A stretch of DNA of 64,000 nt, taken from assembly GCA_002104945.1 (NCBI GenBank), contig MCFH01000049.1:62001-126000 (forward strand), in the 5' to 3' direction. Below, in pieces: positions 15,690-27,359 of the stretch (the stretch's first letter is position 1; the number at the start of each line of letters is the position of its first letter). The translations under genes and the position numbers were made by a program. The notes under the pieces were generated by a model. That model made no database searches and was not told the origin of the DNA. It worked only from the letters and a program-made list of their open reading frames with translations. Origin of the DNA: Piromyces finnis (taxonomy: Eukaryota > Neocallimastigomycota > Neocallimastigomycetes > Neocallimastigales > Neocallimastigaceae).

Positions 15690-17873
15690 ATAAAACAAAA
15701 AAGTCAGATAATGAGATGCATTAATAATAGAATATTGTAATACTTTTTTTAAATTTAATGTATAGTGATTTAAAAAATATATATATAATTATAGACATAA
15801 ATAGTTATTTCAATAAATATACAAATAAGAAAATTAAATACACTCTGACCCTTTTATTCTATTAAATAAATTATTGTAATTACATTTTTATTTATGGTGT
15901 ACATTGTATTGTTCTAGTTTATTAAATTTATTAAAATTTTAAAAATAAGTTTTTCTTTTCTATTAAAAAAAAAAAAAATTGTATTCTTCATTTAAAGGAT
16001 ATTTTTATATAAAAAAATGAATATTATGTTAAATATATAAAAAAAATATATATATTATTTGGAATATTAAAAAATTCTTTTTTTTCTGAAAAAGATGAAA
16101 TTAAAATTTTATAAATATAAATAATTTAAAATTTATACCAATATTCCATTAACAAAAATACAGAAATTTAAGTATTTTCATCTTTTAAAAAAGAAAAAAA
16201 AATATAAATACATTATATCACGGACGTATCAAAGAAAAAAGAAAATATTGTTAAATATTTAATATAATAAAACGATTTATTAATAATATACTAATATCTA
16301 AGTATTAAACATAAAAAGAAATTATTGATTTTTATAAATATATAATTTAAAGATAGTAATAATAAAGATTGATGTACATATTGTCTTTGTACAAATAATC
16401 AAAAAAAAATAGATGTTATTTTAAATATATATAAAAAATAAAAACAACAATTCAACTAATGGTAACACCACTTAATTATAGTATAATTATAAATTTAATG
16501 AAATCATTTCTTTTTTAAAAAAATAATAAAGAATTAAAATATAAATTAATATTTTTATATTATATTTAAATGAATTTATTAATTTTATATTATGCTTAAG
16601 ATTAAAAAAATAAAAAAAAAACATGTTTTATTACCATTAATTTATTATGTATTTAATATGATATATATTATAATTATAATACTTTTTTTTATGAATGTTA
16701 GAATACATGGTTTAAATATAAAGTTCAAACACATACACCATCTTTAAGAATTATATTAATTAAAATTTAATAACTCGGTGACACACATAATATAATATAA
16801 ATTATTTGTTTTGTTATTTAAATACCATATAGTTAATCATTTTTTTGTTATTTATAATAAAAACATATAGATATTAATTACAAATACTCATTGACATTAA
16901 TGATAAAAAAAAGGAAATGAATCATTTTTGAATTTTCAATTTAAAGAAATTATTATAAATTATACAGAAAATTAATTAAAAATATTAACTCTGATTTTAA
17001 CCAATAAAATAACATTGAATTGGCATGAGGAATTTAACTATTTATAAAAAAGTAGCCAATAAAATGGCATTTAAATAGCACGCAGCATTTATTTATTTAT
17101 TTATTTATTTTTTATTCATTCATTATAATTAATGTTTTTTAATATTTTATTATTATAAATAATAATACTAATACTAACACTAATACTACTAATACCATTA
17201 CTAATAATAGTAATGATTAGAATAATAATAATTTATCTTTTAATAACAATTTTTAATTATTCTATTGTATTTTATATTCTATTATCTTATATTTAAAATA
17301 TTCATTTATATTCCTATAGATAATGTATTTCTGATATTTTAAGGTTAATTCTTATGAAAATTATAATTATTATACCTTTATAATAATGCTGTCAAAAACA
17401 TGAATAGTTTCACAAAAAGTCATTAATTGATATTCACCAATAATAACATATATTCTGAACATCTGAATGAATAAATAAATATTGGCATTTAACAAGTATA
17501 ATTCCATAAATTAAAAAATCATAAACGTACATGCATTCCTCATTTTATATAAATTTTATTAATACTATTAACCAATTATAATATACTATTTTAACATTGA
17601 TTCTTCATTAAATATAATATACACAATAAATGAAATAAATTCTTTATATAAAAAATAAAATTATATAAATACTGAAAATAAGTATCAATTGTAATTCATA
17701 CCTTCATTCAATAAAATATTAATTCATAGATAATTCTATAATATTTTCTATTATTATATTATTAGCTTTATCATTCATAAAATTAAAACAAAAAAAAATA
17801 ATTTTTATTAATATCAAAAAAAAAAAAAAAAACTAGATTAATATTTTTTTTAATTTAAAAAAAAAAAATCAAT
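15690..17873. other. intergenic, upstream of phosphate transporter
   Basis: Contains the ankyrin scrap near 16232 and otherwise simple AT-rich DNA. The last 35 bases before the transporter ATG are almost pure A, a common 5'UTR feature of AT-rich eukaryotes. No other gene seen. Confidence 0.5.
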
Positions 17874-19529
17874 ATGGAACCTTTCTCACTTACCGCTGTT
17901 TTTGTAGTTGGTCTTGCTTTTGCATTTTTAGATGCATTTGGAATTGGCGCAAATGATGTATCAAATTCCTTTTCCACTTCAGTTGCATCAAAATCTTTAA
18001 CATTAAAACAAGCATGTATTATTGCAATTTTCACTGAATTCTTCGGTGCCGTTTTACTTGGTTCTCACACAGCTAAAACAATTCGTGATGGTATTATTAA
18101 TTTATCAGAATTCAAAGGAGAACAAGATATTCTTATGGTTGGTATGATGTGTGCTTTAATTGGATCTTCTACTTGGGTTTTAACAGCTACAAAATTTGGT
18201 CTTCCTGTCAGTACTACTCATTCAATTATTGGTGCCACTATTGGTATTGGTATTGCTACTCATGGATTTGGTGTTGTTAATTGGGGATGGGCTGGTAAAG
18301 GTGTTCTCCAAATTATTACTTCATGGTTCTTGAGTCCAGTAGCTGCTGGAATTGTTGGTGCAATCATTTATAATTCTGTTAAATATTTGGTTTTGAAACG
18401 TCGAAATCCATTTAAATCAGGTTTAAGAAATATTCCATTTTATTTCTTTATTACCATAGCTATCATTGTCTTTTTCATTATCTATAAAGGTGCCCCAGGT
18501 TTAAATCTTAGTAAATTAGGATTCCCAACTATTGTTGGAATTACTATTGGATTTTCACTTTTAGCTGCTCTTTTCTCTGTTATTTTTTATGTTCCATGGA
18601 TTAAAAGAATTATTAAGGGAAATGAAGATTTAAGATTTTACCATATTCCATTTATTCATTTCATAGGTGAACGCAAGAAAACAACGATGTCATCTATTGA
18701 AGAAGGATTAAATAACACCAAGGATACATACTATGAAAAAAATATAACTAATGAAATGAATCAATCCGTAGGTGATATTAGTGATTATTATTTAAATTCA
18801 AATAAAACTATCAATAATAATAGCAACTTTAATAATAAAGATGCTGAATTATATAATAACAAACTTAAAAATGAAGAAACCACTGCTTCTAAGAAAATGA
18901 AAATTAGTAAAATTCTTAGTAATGGTATTAATAAAGAAATTGCCGATTATAAGAGTGATGAATTAAAAGGAATGCATGATGCAGCTATACGATATGATGA
19001 TGATACAGAAAAATTATATTCTTTCCTTCAAATATTTACAGCTTCTTTTGCTTCCTTTGCTCACGGTTCTAACGATGTTGCCAATGCTGTTGGACCTTTA
19101 ACTACCATCTATTATATATGGCACACTGGTTCAGATCCAAGTTCAAGTCTTTCTATTCCTATTTGGATTCTTATTATGTGCGCATTAGCAATTAATATTG
19201 GTTTAATTACTTATGGTTATAATGTTATGAGATCACTTGGTAACAAAATTACATTATTAACACCAACTCGTGGATTTTGTGTTGAATTAAGTGCATGTTT
19301 AACTGTCTTATCATGTTCACGTTTATCTCTTCCAGTTTCTACTACTCATTGTATTACAGGTTCTACAACCGCCATTGGATTATGCAATGGTAATACTAAA
19401 AGTGTGAATTGGAAACTTTTAGGCTTTTGCTTTTTCTCATGGTTGCTTACTCTTCCCGTAGCAGGTTTAATTGCTGGTATTATGTTTAAAATTATTTATC
19501 CAATAGTATATTACTATGGTATTTTATAA
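17874..19529 (+). CDS. PiT/PHO4-family inorganic phosphate transporter (PHO89-like)
   Basis: Single uninterrupted 551-codon frame. The family moves inorganic phosphate across membranes with Na+ (yeast Pho89, animal PiT) or H+. Both diagnostic halves are present: GANDVSNSF at residues about 25-33 with LPVSTTHS at about 109-116, and GSNDVANAVGP at about 399-409 with LPVSTTHC near 487. Each half has about five hydrophobic segments. They are separated by a hydrophilic, Asn/Lys-rich loop (about 262-365), as usual for eukaryotic members. Length is close to Pho89 (about 574). Start chosen at the first ATG after a poly(A) leader; the N-terminus MEPFSLTAVFVVGLAFAF enters TM1 at once. Codon use is richer in C and G than the surrounding DNA, consistent with a constrained, expressed gene. 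Na+ versus H+ coupling cannot be settled by eye. Confidence 0.95.
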   Translation: MEPFSLTAVFVVGLAFAFLDAFGIGANDVSNSFSTSVASKSLTLKQACIIAIFTEFFGAVLLGSHTAKTIRDGIINLSEFKGEQDILMVGMMCALIGSSTWVLTATKFGLPVSTTHSIIGATIGIGIATHGFGVVNWGWAGKGVLQIITSWFLSPVAAGIVGAIIYNSVKYLVLKRRNPFKSGLRNIPFYFFITIAIIVFFIIYKGAPGLNLSKLGFPTIVGITIGFSLLAALFSVIFYVPWIKRIIKGNEDLRFYHIPFIHFIGERKKTTMSSIEEGLNNTKDTYYEKNITNEMNQSVGDISDYYLNSNKTINNNSNFNNKDAELYNNKLKNEETTASKKMKISKILSNGINKEIADYKSDELKGMHDAAIRYDDDTEKLYSFLQIFTASFASFAHGSNDVANAVGPLTTIYYIWHTGSDPSSSLSIPIWILIMCALAINIGLITYGYNVMRSLGNKITLLTPTRGFCVELSACLTVLSCSRLSLPVSTTHCITGSTTAIGLCNGNTKSVNWKLLGFCFFSWLLTLPVAGLIAGIMFKIIYPIVYYYGIL

Positions 19530-20101
19530 AATCATTAAATAAACTATAATCAAAAAAATAATAATAATATTAATAATAATATAATAATAATAACGTATCG
19601 ACTATCAATATAAAGCTTTTTTACTATTACTTTCTTCATATTTACTTCACACATGAAAGTAAATATATTTAAAAAAAGATATAAATATATCCTATCTTTG
19701 ATAATTTAACATTACAATGTTATACATTAGTATTTATTAATTATTTTCTATAATTAATAAATACTAATATATATAATAATTAATAAAAAATTTTTTGTTA
19801 AAAACAAAAAATAATCTACATTTCCAATTTCTAATATATAAAAATAATAAATATTTTTAAGTTGTAAATAAAAAAAAATATATTTTAAAATAAAATAAAT
19901 AAAATGTTTTGTAGTAATTTTATTTTATTAAATTCATTTTTGTTAATAATTTAATAATCCTATACATCCAAAAAAAAAAAAAGACGTTTATTAACAATAA
20001 AAAAAAAAAAATAGTGTAATATAAAATTCTTTATTACCAATATTTATAATTTATCAAAAATTCATTATAAAAAAAAATTAGTTTTTTAGATAAAACCAAA
20101 A
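19530..20101. other. 3' flank of the transporter, intergenic
   Basis: AT-rich, poly(A) runs, no coding sequence recognised. Confidence 0.5.
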
Positions 20102-20570
20102 ATGAAGTTGGCATTTATATATATTTTATTGATTTTATTAAACAATAAATAAACTTATCAAAAATATTCATGATTCTAAAACAAATGTTTTTGAATTAAT
20201 TGCAATAGTACTTATAATCATTATAATTCCAAGAATTTAAAAAGTATAAAGAAAGATTTAGAAATTTATCAAGTAAAATAAAAAGTGAGAAATACAGTAA
20301 TATTACAACTACTAGTCTAGTTTATGAAGAAAAATACTTCAACTACTTTTCTAACTACAACTGGCAAAGATTCTGATACAAATAATGAAAGTAAATACTA
20401 TGTAACAAAGTGTGACATCTACAATCATAATAATTATAAAAAATGTACAAAATGAAAAGAAGGATTTACTCTTTCTCCAAATTAAAACACTTGTATAAAA
20501 TATGAAGATGGATACTTTGTGTCAGAAAAAAAATGTACAAATATTCTGATAATTGTGGTAAATATTCTTT
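20102..20570 (+). pseudogene. decayed Cys-rich secreted/surface protein gene, 5' part
   Basis: Begins with a signal-peptide-like MKLAFIYILLILLNN, then stops. Further on, DSDTNNESKYYVTKCDIYNH, KKCTK(stop)KEGFTLSPN(stop)NTCIKYEDGYFVSEKKC can be read with two in-frame stops where Cys/Lys codons would be expected. The C-x2-C-x-x-G-(F/Y) and C-x-x-x-x-x-GY spacing resembles growth-factor-receptor-type Cys-rich repeats. Clearly broken. Exact family not recognised. Confidence 0.55.
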
Positions 20571-20649
20571 CCTAACATAATATAAGGAATATGAAAAAAA
20601 TATATATATCTATATATATATATTATTGGAATAGTAGAGTCAATAAATG

Positions 20650-20940
20650 ACTTGAATTTAATTATATTTCAAATAACTATTTTGATAAAGAAGATGGTAA
20701 TGGACAATCAAGTAGTGTAATATTGAAACTTTTACCTATGCATATGGTATGGAAAAAGGTGAACATTCACTTTCTAAACCATCATCATTTATTGATAAAA
20801 GTTCATATGAAATATAAAGTTTTACTTGGAAATATTGTCTACACTGAAGGATTAATTAATTCTAAAAGGAATGAACAATTTAAAATATATTATTTATGTA
20901 AAGTATCAAATAATGCTTATGGAATGGAATTTTGAAATAA
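20650..20940 (+). pseudogene. decayed coding fragment of unknown family
   Basis: NNYFDKEDGNGQSSSV, then after a frameshift ETFTYAYGMEKGEHSLSKPS and SFIDKSSYEI ending in a stop. The aligned frames look coding but are broken. Possibly the 3' part of the Cys-rich pseudogene just upstream; that link is inference. Confidence 0.4.
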
Positions 20941-21447
20941 TATTAACAAGATATTATAAAGTATTATTATATAATGCTATTTTAATTAATAATATTATGA
21001 GAATTAAAAATTCTTGTAATGAAAATTTATTACTCTTAGTCTTAAACTTTTTAAAATTTTAATTATAGTGATTTTTGATAATTAATGAATAGTTTAGTTT
21101 TACAAAAATTATAGAGAATAGAAATAATAATAATAATAATAATAATTGTTTTCAACAATCTATGTTTTCCCTTTTAAATTATTTATACCAATAATAAAAT
21201 AGAGTTAATATAAATGAAATCCAATCTCTCCATGGTTCATTTTAATTACAGTTAATTTTTTTTTTTTTTTATAATTTTTTACTTTTTATTTTGATTAATT
21301 TATTATTTTTTTATATTTTCTATTTTTTTTCTATGAAAATTGCATTTGTTCAACAACAATGTTTTTATTTTTTTTAGTTTTATATCAATTTGTTATGAAA
21401 AAGGTTTTATTTTTTTCTTTCCGAGATTTACTTTTATATGACATTAA

Positions 21448-21470
21448 CTGTAAAAAAATTCATTTTACAG
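21448..21470 (-). other. conserved 3'UTR hairpin of the four-TM family (first minus gene)
   Basis: On the sense strand CTGTAAAA-loop-TTTTACAG, a perfect 8-bp stem, about 80 nt after the stop codon at 21551. Similar stems follow many other members of the family in this window. Confidence 0.7.
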
Positions 21471-21550
21471 TCACCTAAATTAGTATTTTGATATTTCGAT
21501 TATTTTGAATGTTTATAAACTGTCTCTTTATTTTTTATAGAAAAATTTTC

Positions 21551-22345
21551 TTATTCAATGTTTTCAAGAATTCCATCAATGAAATAACAAGTAGAAAAGT
21601 AGAATTCAAACTATTAAATAATAATGTTTATATATTAAAATTATGTATATTGTAAATATAGTTGTATAATTTTTTTTTTTTACTTTATTAATATCTTTTG
21701 AATCCTACTAATATAATTAATACTTACAATAACGAAATTATAAATAAAACAAAGAATTAAACCTCCAAAAAAATATATTTTATTGATATGTTCTTCATTA
21801 TCTATATTCATAAAAGAAATAATTGTAAAAACACCAGAAAAGAAAATTGAAATTCCTACTTGTATAAAAACTATAAATTTAAACCACTTTTTAAAATTTT
21901 TTAAAATTCCTTGTTTTTTCTAATATTAATATTAATAATAGTATAAATAAATAAAATTTTATTAATAAATAATTAAATTCATTTTCATTATTCATGTATA
22001 AAAAAAAAAATGAAATAAATATAATACTCACTCTTATAACACCATAAATAAGAATTAAATGATAAATACTGAAATAAAGAAACATAAAAGATACAGCAAA
22101 TTCTCCAACTTTTTTTCTCTCTGAGATATACAAATTGAAAATTGCATCAACAATAGCGTTACAAATCTTTATAATTTCGATTTAATTAATAAAATTTTTT
22201 TATACTAATTTATTTATTTTATTTTAATTTTTTTTAATTGAATACTACTTACTGCTAATAAAAGAGTGAAAATTATAACAGATATTTTCTTTGTTAGGAA
22301 AGGATAAAAAATACATTTATCTAAAAAACCAAATTTTTCTTTCAT
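21551..22345 (-). CDS. four-TM small membrane protein, array member 1
   Basis: Four exons, all phase 0: 22345-22253, 22166-22032, 21919-21728, 21610-21551, giving 159 residues. The N-terminus MKEKFGFLDKCIFYPFLTKK is the family motif (FFDKC-x-C-x-C-L-[ST]-K-E-Q-S-V-K) with four extra residues in front. Each of exons 1/2, 2, 3 and 3/4 contributes a hydrophobic segment, giving four predicted TM helices. Exon 4 is short: it stops at LENIE, where other members continue with an acidic/basic tail (SARKEE). Donors are GTAAGT, GTGAGT and GTAAGT. Function unknown. The topology is tetraspanin-like, but no tetraspanin CCG motif is present. Confidence 0.75.
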
Positions 22346-22434
22346 TGTTTTATTATTATTACTTTAAAATTTTTATATATATAAATAGTTGAATTTTTTT
22401 TTTTTTAAAAATTAAATAATATTGGAAAATTATT

Positions 22435-22585
22435 TTCTTTTTATACATATTTCAATATTTGTGTAACCCTTCAAATTTTTTCATTTCTATTAAAATTTAA
22501 ATTGGTCATATATTATAATATATTGTTAATTAATCTAATATTAAAACTTTAATAAATATAAAATTTAATTGTGGAATCTTCTTTT
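22435..22585 (-). promoter_or_regulatory. array promoter module of member 1
   Basis: Sense strand order: GATTCCACAATT...ATATTTATTAAAG box (about 22580-22541), then GTTACACAAA (22467-22458), then TATAAAAAG-like box (about 22446-22437), then ATG at 22345. The same three parts in the same order precede most members of the array. Confidence 0.65.
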
Positions 22586-23140
22586 TATCCTTTATATAAA
22601 TTTGATGAATAATGTATTAGTATGAGTTTTAAAAACATGTTAATTATATATATTGTATATTTTTAGTATGTCTTTTAAAAACATTATGTTAATTTATAAT
22701 ATAAATAATAAAACATTTAATAATGAAATATGTTGATGTATAATTATACTAACCGTTTAATTATTTTAAATAGGTAATGGATATTTATGTGTTCTATTTT
22801 TTAATTTTATTTTTTATATTTTGCTTTAATTATAGTTTTACACATTTTATTTTCATTTATTTTGTTTTTTTTTTTTTATTGCTAATTAAGAATTTTATAT
22901 TTTATATTTTTTTTTAATTATTTTACATCTCTTCATGTGAATTGGATTAGTTTAACATTTTATTATTTAACAATTGATAGTGAAAGAAATTATTTGATAC
23001 ATATTTTTTGAATATTTATATATATGGTTTGATATCCTATTTTATATATCGTTAACTGTAAAAATAGCCATTTTATAAGAAATTAAATATGTATTTTGAT
23101 ATTTTTTTTTAATTTTTATAAACCATCTTTTTTTTTTTTT

Positions 23141-24010
23141 CTAACTGAATTTTCTAATTCATAGGATTTAATAAGACTATTAAAAAAATGGATATGTAAT
23201 AATCAATCTATTAAATTAAATATAATAATAGATATATAATTAGGCATATTACATTAATTTTCATTTTTTTTTCATTTCATATTATTATCTTTTTAATTTT
23301 ATTAATAATGCTAATATTTACATGAAATAAACTAATAATTAAACAAGAAATACTAATAATAATAATTATGGTGGTCAAGTCGACATTAATTAACTTTTTT
23401 GTTATATCCCTATTAATCACATATATTAAAGCGAGTAAAGCTATAGCTAAAATTTGAATAATAACGACAACTCTTAAAGATACTTTATTATTTTTTAAAT
23501 GACTTAGATTTTCCTAGTACAATATTTATAATATTTAAAATTCTTTGGAAAAAAATAATTTTTATTTACGTATAGAATTAAACTTACACATTGGAAACTA
23601 AAAATTATGTATATAAAAACACAAATTAATAAATGTTAAAATATTAAAAGTGCATTTGATACATCATCAAAATATTATACCTTATTATTAATAAAAAAAC
23701 AATAATGACATGAATTTCTTTTTTTTTTATTTTTAATTTAAATATTATTATTATTAATAAATTTCACATTTATTTACCTTTAATTTACCTATGCTTTTTC
23801 GTTATAATTATTTATTGTAATTAATTATATTTTAGCTAAAGGTACTTTTAAATAATAAATATGTTTCTTCTCCTTCACAGCCTTCCTTTGTAATTTCTAT
23901 ATATAAATTTATGAAAAATTTTTAATAATTTGTGTAACCTCATCATTAATGAAAATAAATCAAATAATCAAACCTTAATAAATATAAAAATATAATGTGG
24001 AATAATCTTT
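23141..24010 (-). pseudogene. four-TM family pseudogene, member 2
   Basis: The promoter module survives (box 24007-23970; TTTGTGTAAC on plus at 23929-23938). Exon 3 (23513-23322) is an open 64-codon unit starting ENLSHLKNN with a family-type hydrophobic segment. Exon 4 (23207-23141) needs a 1-base shift to read FNSLIKSYELENSV, so it is broken. Exon 1 cannot be found and exon 2 (near 23590-23650) is only vaguely recognisable. Confidence 0.65.
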
Positions 24011-24651
24011 AATTTATTTTTTTATTAAATTTAAATTTGAAGCATAAAAGAAATACCTAATAATAATATAAAATAGGCAGAAGTAGTAGTAGTAGAAATT
24101 GTTGTGTTGGTTGGTTTAGAGAGATATTTATTATTATTTAAAATGTTTTTTGAAAAAGAGCATTGAATATTATATAACAAAAATAATTGATAACAATGTA
24201 GCTTCATTGAAAAAAAAAGGTTTAATTAGTAATAAGATGATATGAAACGACTAATTATACAAATCCATAATAAAAATAATTTTGCATGGTTTACCACTAC
24301 AACAATACATATATAATTTTTTTTACAAGAAAAAACTACATTTATATCATTGAATTATTAGTGTTTCTCTATCAATACATTTCTTGACCATTCGTAATGT
24401 ATAGTATAATAGTGCTCAAATATAATATTCATTTATTGTATGTAAAGAACAAGCATTAACAATATATTTTGTTATATTTTTTTATTTAAAAATCTGATAC
24501 TATGATTATTAAAGGATATTAAAAGAACAAGGAATGCTTTTTTGCTTTTATCAATAATTAATATAATACTTATTTTTAATACTATTTATAATTGTATAAA
24601 AAATATATAATAATGATAATGAATAATATTTATTTTATTTAATATAAAAAA

Positions 24652-24685
24652 GTTACACAAAGATTAATGAAATTCGTATAAAAAG
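24652..24685 (+). promoter_or_regulatory. array promoter module of member 3 (GTTACACAA + TATA)
   Basis: GTTACACAA at 24652-24660 and GTATAAAAAG at 24676-24685, 66 bp before the ATG at 24751. Spacing between the two boxes is about 25 bp, as in other members. Confidence 0.65.
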
Positions 24686-24750
24686 AAAAAAAAATTCAAA
24701 TTAAATAAAAAGTATTATAAATAAGAAATTATAATAAAAATTATAATGAA

Positions 24751-25510
24751 ATGGGTCTTTTTAGCAAATGTATTCTTTGTCCTTTCTTAACAAAGAAACA
24801 ATCTGTTAAAGTGTGTACTTATATATTACTTGTAAGTATTTTTTTAAGTAAATATGAAAATAAACAAAGAAAAATATAATAGTATGAAATTATGTATTAT
24901 GTTCAATGATATTAAATTAAAAGAAAAAAGGTTTTTTCATGTATTTTTCATCTTTAGTTATGAAATACTTTTTTCTATTTTTATAAATATTTCACTTATA
25001 TTCTTACTTTTAGGAATGAAAGATGTAAGTATATGTATTATTATTTGTTGCATATTTATAAATTTTATTAATTATTGATATTACAATAATTATGGATATT
25101 ATTATTAGAATGATCCTAAACTTTTAAAAAAATTTAAAAAATGGTTTAAAATCATTCTTATCCTTATATTAGCAATTTTCATATTTATTATTGCTTTAAT
25201 TATTTATCTGTATGTCCTTAGTCAAATTAAACTCGACATATATTTTAATTTATTTATAATTATTTTTTTAATTTATTATAGTATTTATGTAAGTAAAACA
25301 ATACATACAATTATATACACATATAATTGCATATGCATAATTCCAATAATTCTAATGTATTGTTATTATTTTTAAAATAAATATTTTTTTATTGTTTTTT
25401 TTTCAATTAACAAGGTTTATTACTACAAATTCACATGTCATTATGTTGATGAACTTATTAAAACTATTGAATTAGAAGAGTCAGCAAGAAAAGAAGAAGA
25501 CGGTATATAA
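24751..25510 (+). CDS. four-TM small membrane protein, member 3 (possible frame break in exon 2)
   Basis: Exon 1 24751-24831 (MGLFSKCILCPFLTKKQSVK..., 27 codons), exon 2 ending at 25024 (LIFLLLGMKD), exon 3 25109-25288 (starts NDPKLLKKFKK, 60 codons), exon 4 25415-25510 (VYYYKFTCHYVDELIKTIEL then ESARKEED). The frame of exon 2 that gives the family's GMK-D end cannot be joined to exon 1 in phase 0 at any AG I can see. The available acceptors give phase 1 or 2. So there is either a 1-base indel (pseudogene or sequencing error) or an unusual splice. The rest is well preserved. A 3'UTR hairpin follows at 25540-25562. Confidence 0.6.
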
Positions 25511-25539
25511 ATATTCAAAATGTATAAAAATTTTGTTGG

Positions 25540-25562
25540 TTGTAAAATGATTTTTTTTACAA
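25540..25562 (+). other. conserved 3'UTR hairpin (member 3)
   Basis: TTGTAAAA-loop-TTTTACAA, perfect 8-bp stem 30 nt after the stop. Compared with member 1 (CTGTAAAA/TTTTACAG) both ends changed together, a compensatory pair. Confidence 0.7.
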
Positions 25563-25569
25563 TGAACAA

Positions 25570-26460
25570 AATATAAAAAATTGGATATTCAACAAGTATC
25601 TATAAAAATAAATAATATAAAAAAAACAATAGTTATAAAATAAATTAAAGTATTGAACAAAATTCAATTATCATAAACAAAATATATGAAAAAAAAAAAA
25701 AGATAATAAAAATTAAAAATAGACAAACAAAAATAATAACTAACTAAAAAAAAAAATAAAATGTAAAATTATAATTAAAATAAAAGTTAAAAAAAGCAAA
25801 AGAAAAAACAAAAACACATAGATATAATATAAATAAACTGTTAAAATAGGTAAAATTCTGTATATTTGTATTTATTTAATGGCTTTGTTTTATGAAAATT
25901 GATATCAATTTATAAAATTTATAGTAGTAATAAATAATAATAATAATAATAATAAAAAGATTTTAATTAATAATTTCTTGTTAAATTATTGTTCTTCTTT
26001 AATTAGTGAAACTATTCCATTCGATTATCCCTATAAATAATTAAATATTATTTATAAAAAATAATAAAAAAAAAATACTATTATCAATTTACACTATATT
26101 TTATATGTGTGCATTTTATTCATTCATTTAATGATAATATTAGAATATCAATCCACAATATTTTGAATGTTCAAGGTAAAAAGTTATTTTAATACTATTA
26201 TTATTATAATTCTATATAAAAAATAAAAATTACATTATTAAACAGAACTTATATTTTATTTTTATTCGAATTTAGAAAATAAAAATAAAATAATTAGGTA
26301 TTATGATTATATATTTTATCTTTTGAATATACTAAAAGATAAAACTAAAAGGTTGGTAAAAATAAAGAAATAATAGTCCAATTAAATATACTTTTACATT
26401 TTTATTGAATAGGTAAGAAACGATAAATGATAAATGCTCTTTATATATATATAAAAAACA
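25570..26460. other. spacer shared with 42100-42560
   Basis: No gene. The stretch around 25980-26045 (TTGTTCTTCTTTAATTAG...CTATTCCATTCGATTATCC) resembles 42500-42545, showing that spacers were duplicated together with genes of the array. Confidence 0.5.
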
Positions 26461-26461
26461 A

Positions 26462-26505
26462 GGTTACCTAAGAACATTGAAATTGGTATAAAAAGGAAAA
26501 AAAAA
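26462..26505 (+). promoter_or_regulatory. orphan array promoter relic (plus)
   Basis: GGTTACCTAAGAACATTGAAATTGGTATAAAAAGG closely follows the member 3 promoter (box, about 25 bp, TATA). No family exon follows on the plus strand, so the gene it served appears deleted. Confidence 0.5.
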
Positions 26506-26634
26506 AAAATTCCACTTTCAATTTTTCAATAAAAAAATAAATTTAATGAAAATCAATATTACTATCAATATAATAATAAAATAAATAAATGTAATAAAAA
26601 AAATAAATATATTTTTACCATTAAAACTACTTAC

Positions 26635-26830
26635 AATTAATAAATAAAAACAAATTTTAACATATTTTTTTGCTAAAAAACAATGAATACATGAATAGAT
26701 TTATTCAAAAAAAAAAAAAGAAACATTTTCCTTTTTTTTTTTAGTATTGAAAGTTTTTTTAATTTTCATTTGAGGAAAAAAACAATTTTTTTATTCCGTT
26801 TTTTATTATTCTTCGTGTAACCTTTAAATT
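26635..26830 (-). pseudogene. four-TM family relic: promoter box and exon 1 only (minus)
   Basis: Sense strand: GTTACACGAA near 26820, then a decayed exon 1 reading CIHCFLAKKYVKICFYLLI up to a good donor (GTAAGT at 26634-26629). This aligns with CxxCLSKEQSVKVCTYxxx of intact members. No other exons found downstream. Confidence 0.55.
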
Positions 26831-27135
26831 TTTCAATTATATTAAAAATCTAAATATCCATATATTAATTTAAAGGAAATAAATTAAATAAACTAACTTT
26901 AATAATTATAAAAAATAATAATAGAAATTCTTATGGTTTTTACTTATTTATTTATTGTACACTGCTACTAGTAAATCATTTTACATAAATATTTATATTT
27001 TGGAATGTAGCACTATTTTGAGATATTAATTTGTTCTTTTGTTTTTTTTTATATATACTAAAAAGGTTCTTTAGATATATTATAATTTTTATTATTATTT
27101 TTTTATGTATCAACTTTAATAGAAAAAGAATAAAA

Positions 27136-27284
27136 GATTATTCCACAATTCAATTTTATATTTATTAGGGTTTTTCTATTTGATTGATTGATTACCATTA
27201 AATTAATATATGAAAAAATTTGAAATCTTAATAGATATGAAAAAAAATAAGAGGTTACACAAATAATTAAAAAGAATATAAAAG
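27136..27284 (+). promoter_or_regulatory. array promoter module of member 4
   Basis: GATTATTCCACAATTCAATT...TATTTATTAGG (27136-27175), GTTACACAAA (27254-27263) and a TATA-like ATATAAAAG (about 27276-27284), 76 bp before the ATG. Confidence 0.7.
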
Positions 27285-27359
27285 AAAAAAAAATTCCCAT
27301 TTTATTATATTTTAAAAAAAAAAAAAATTCAAATATTTATATAAAAATAAAATAATAAA

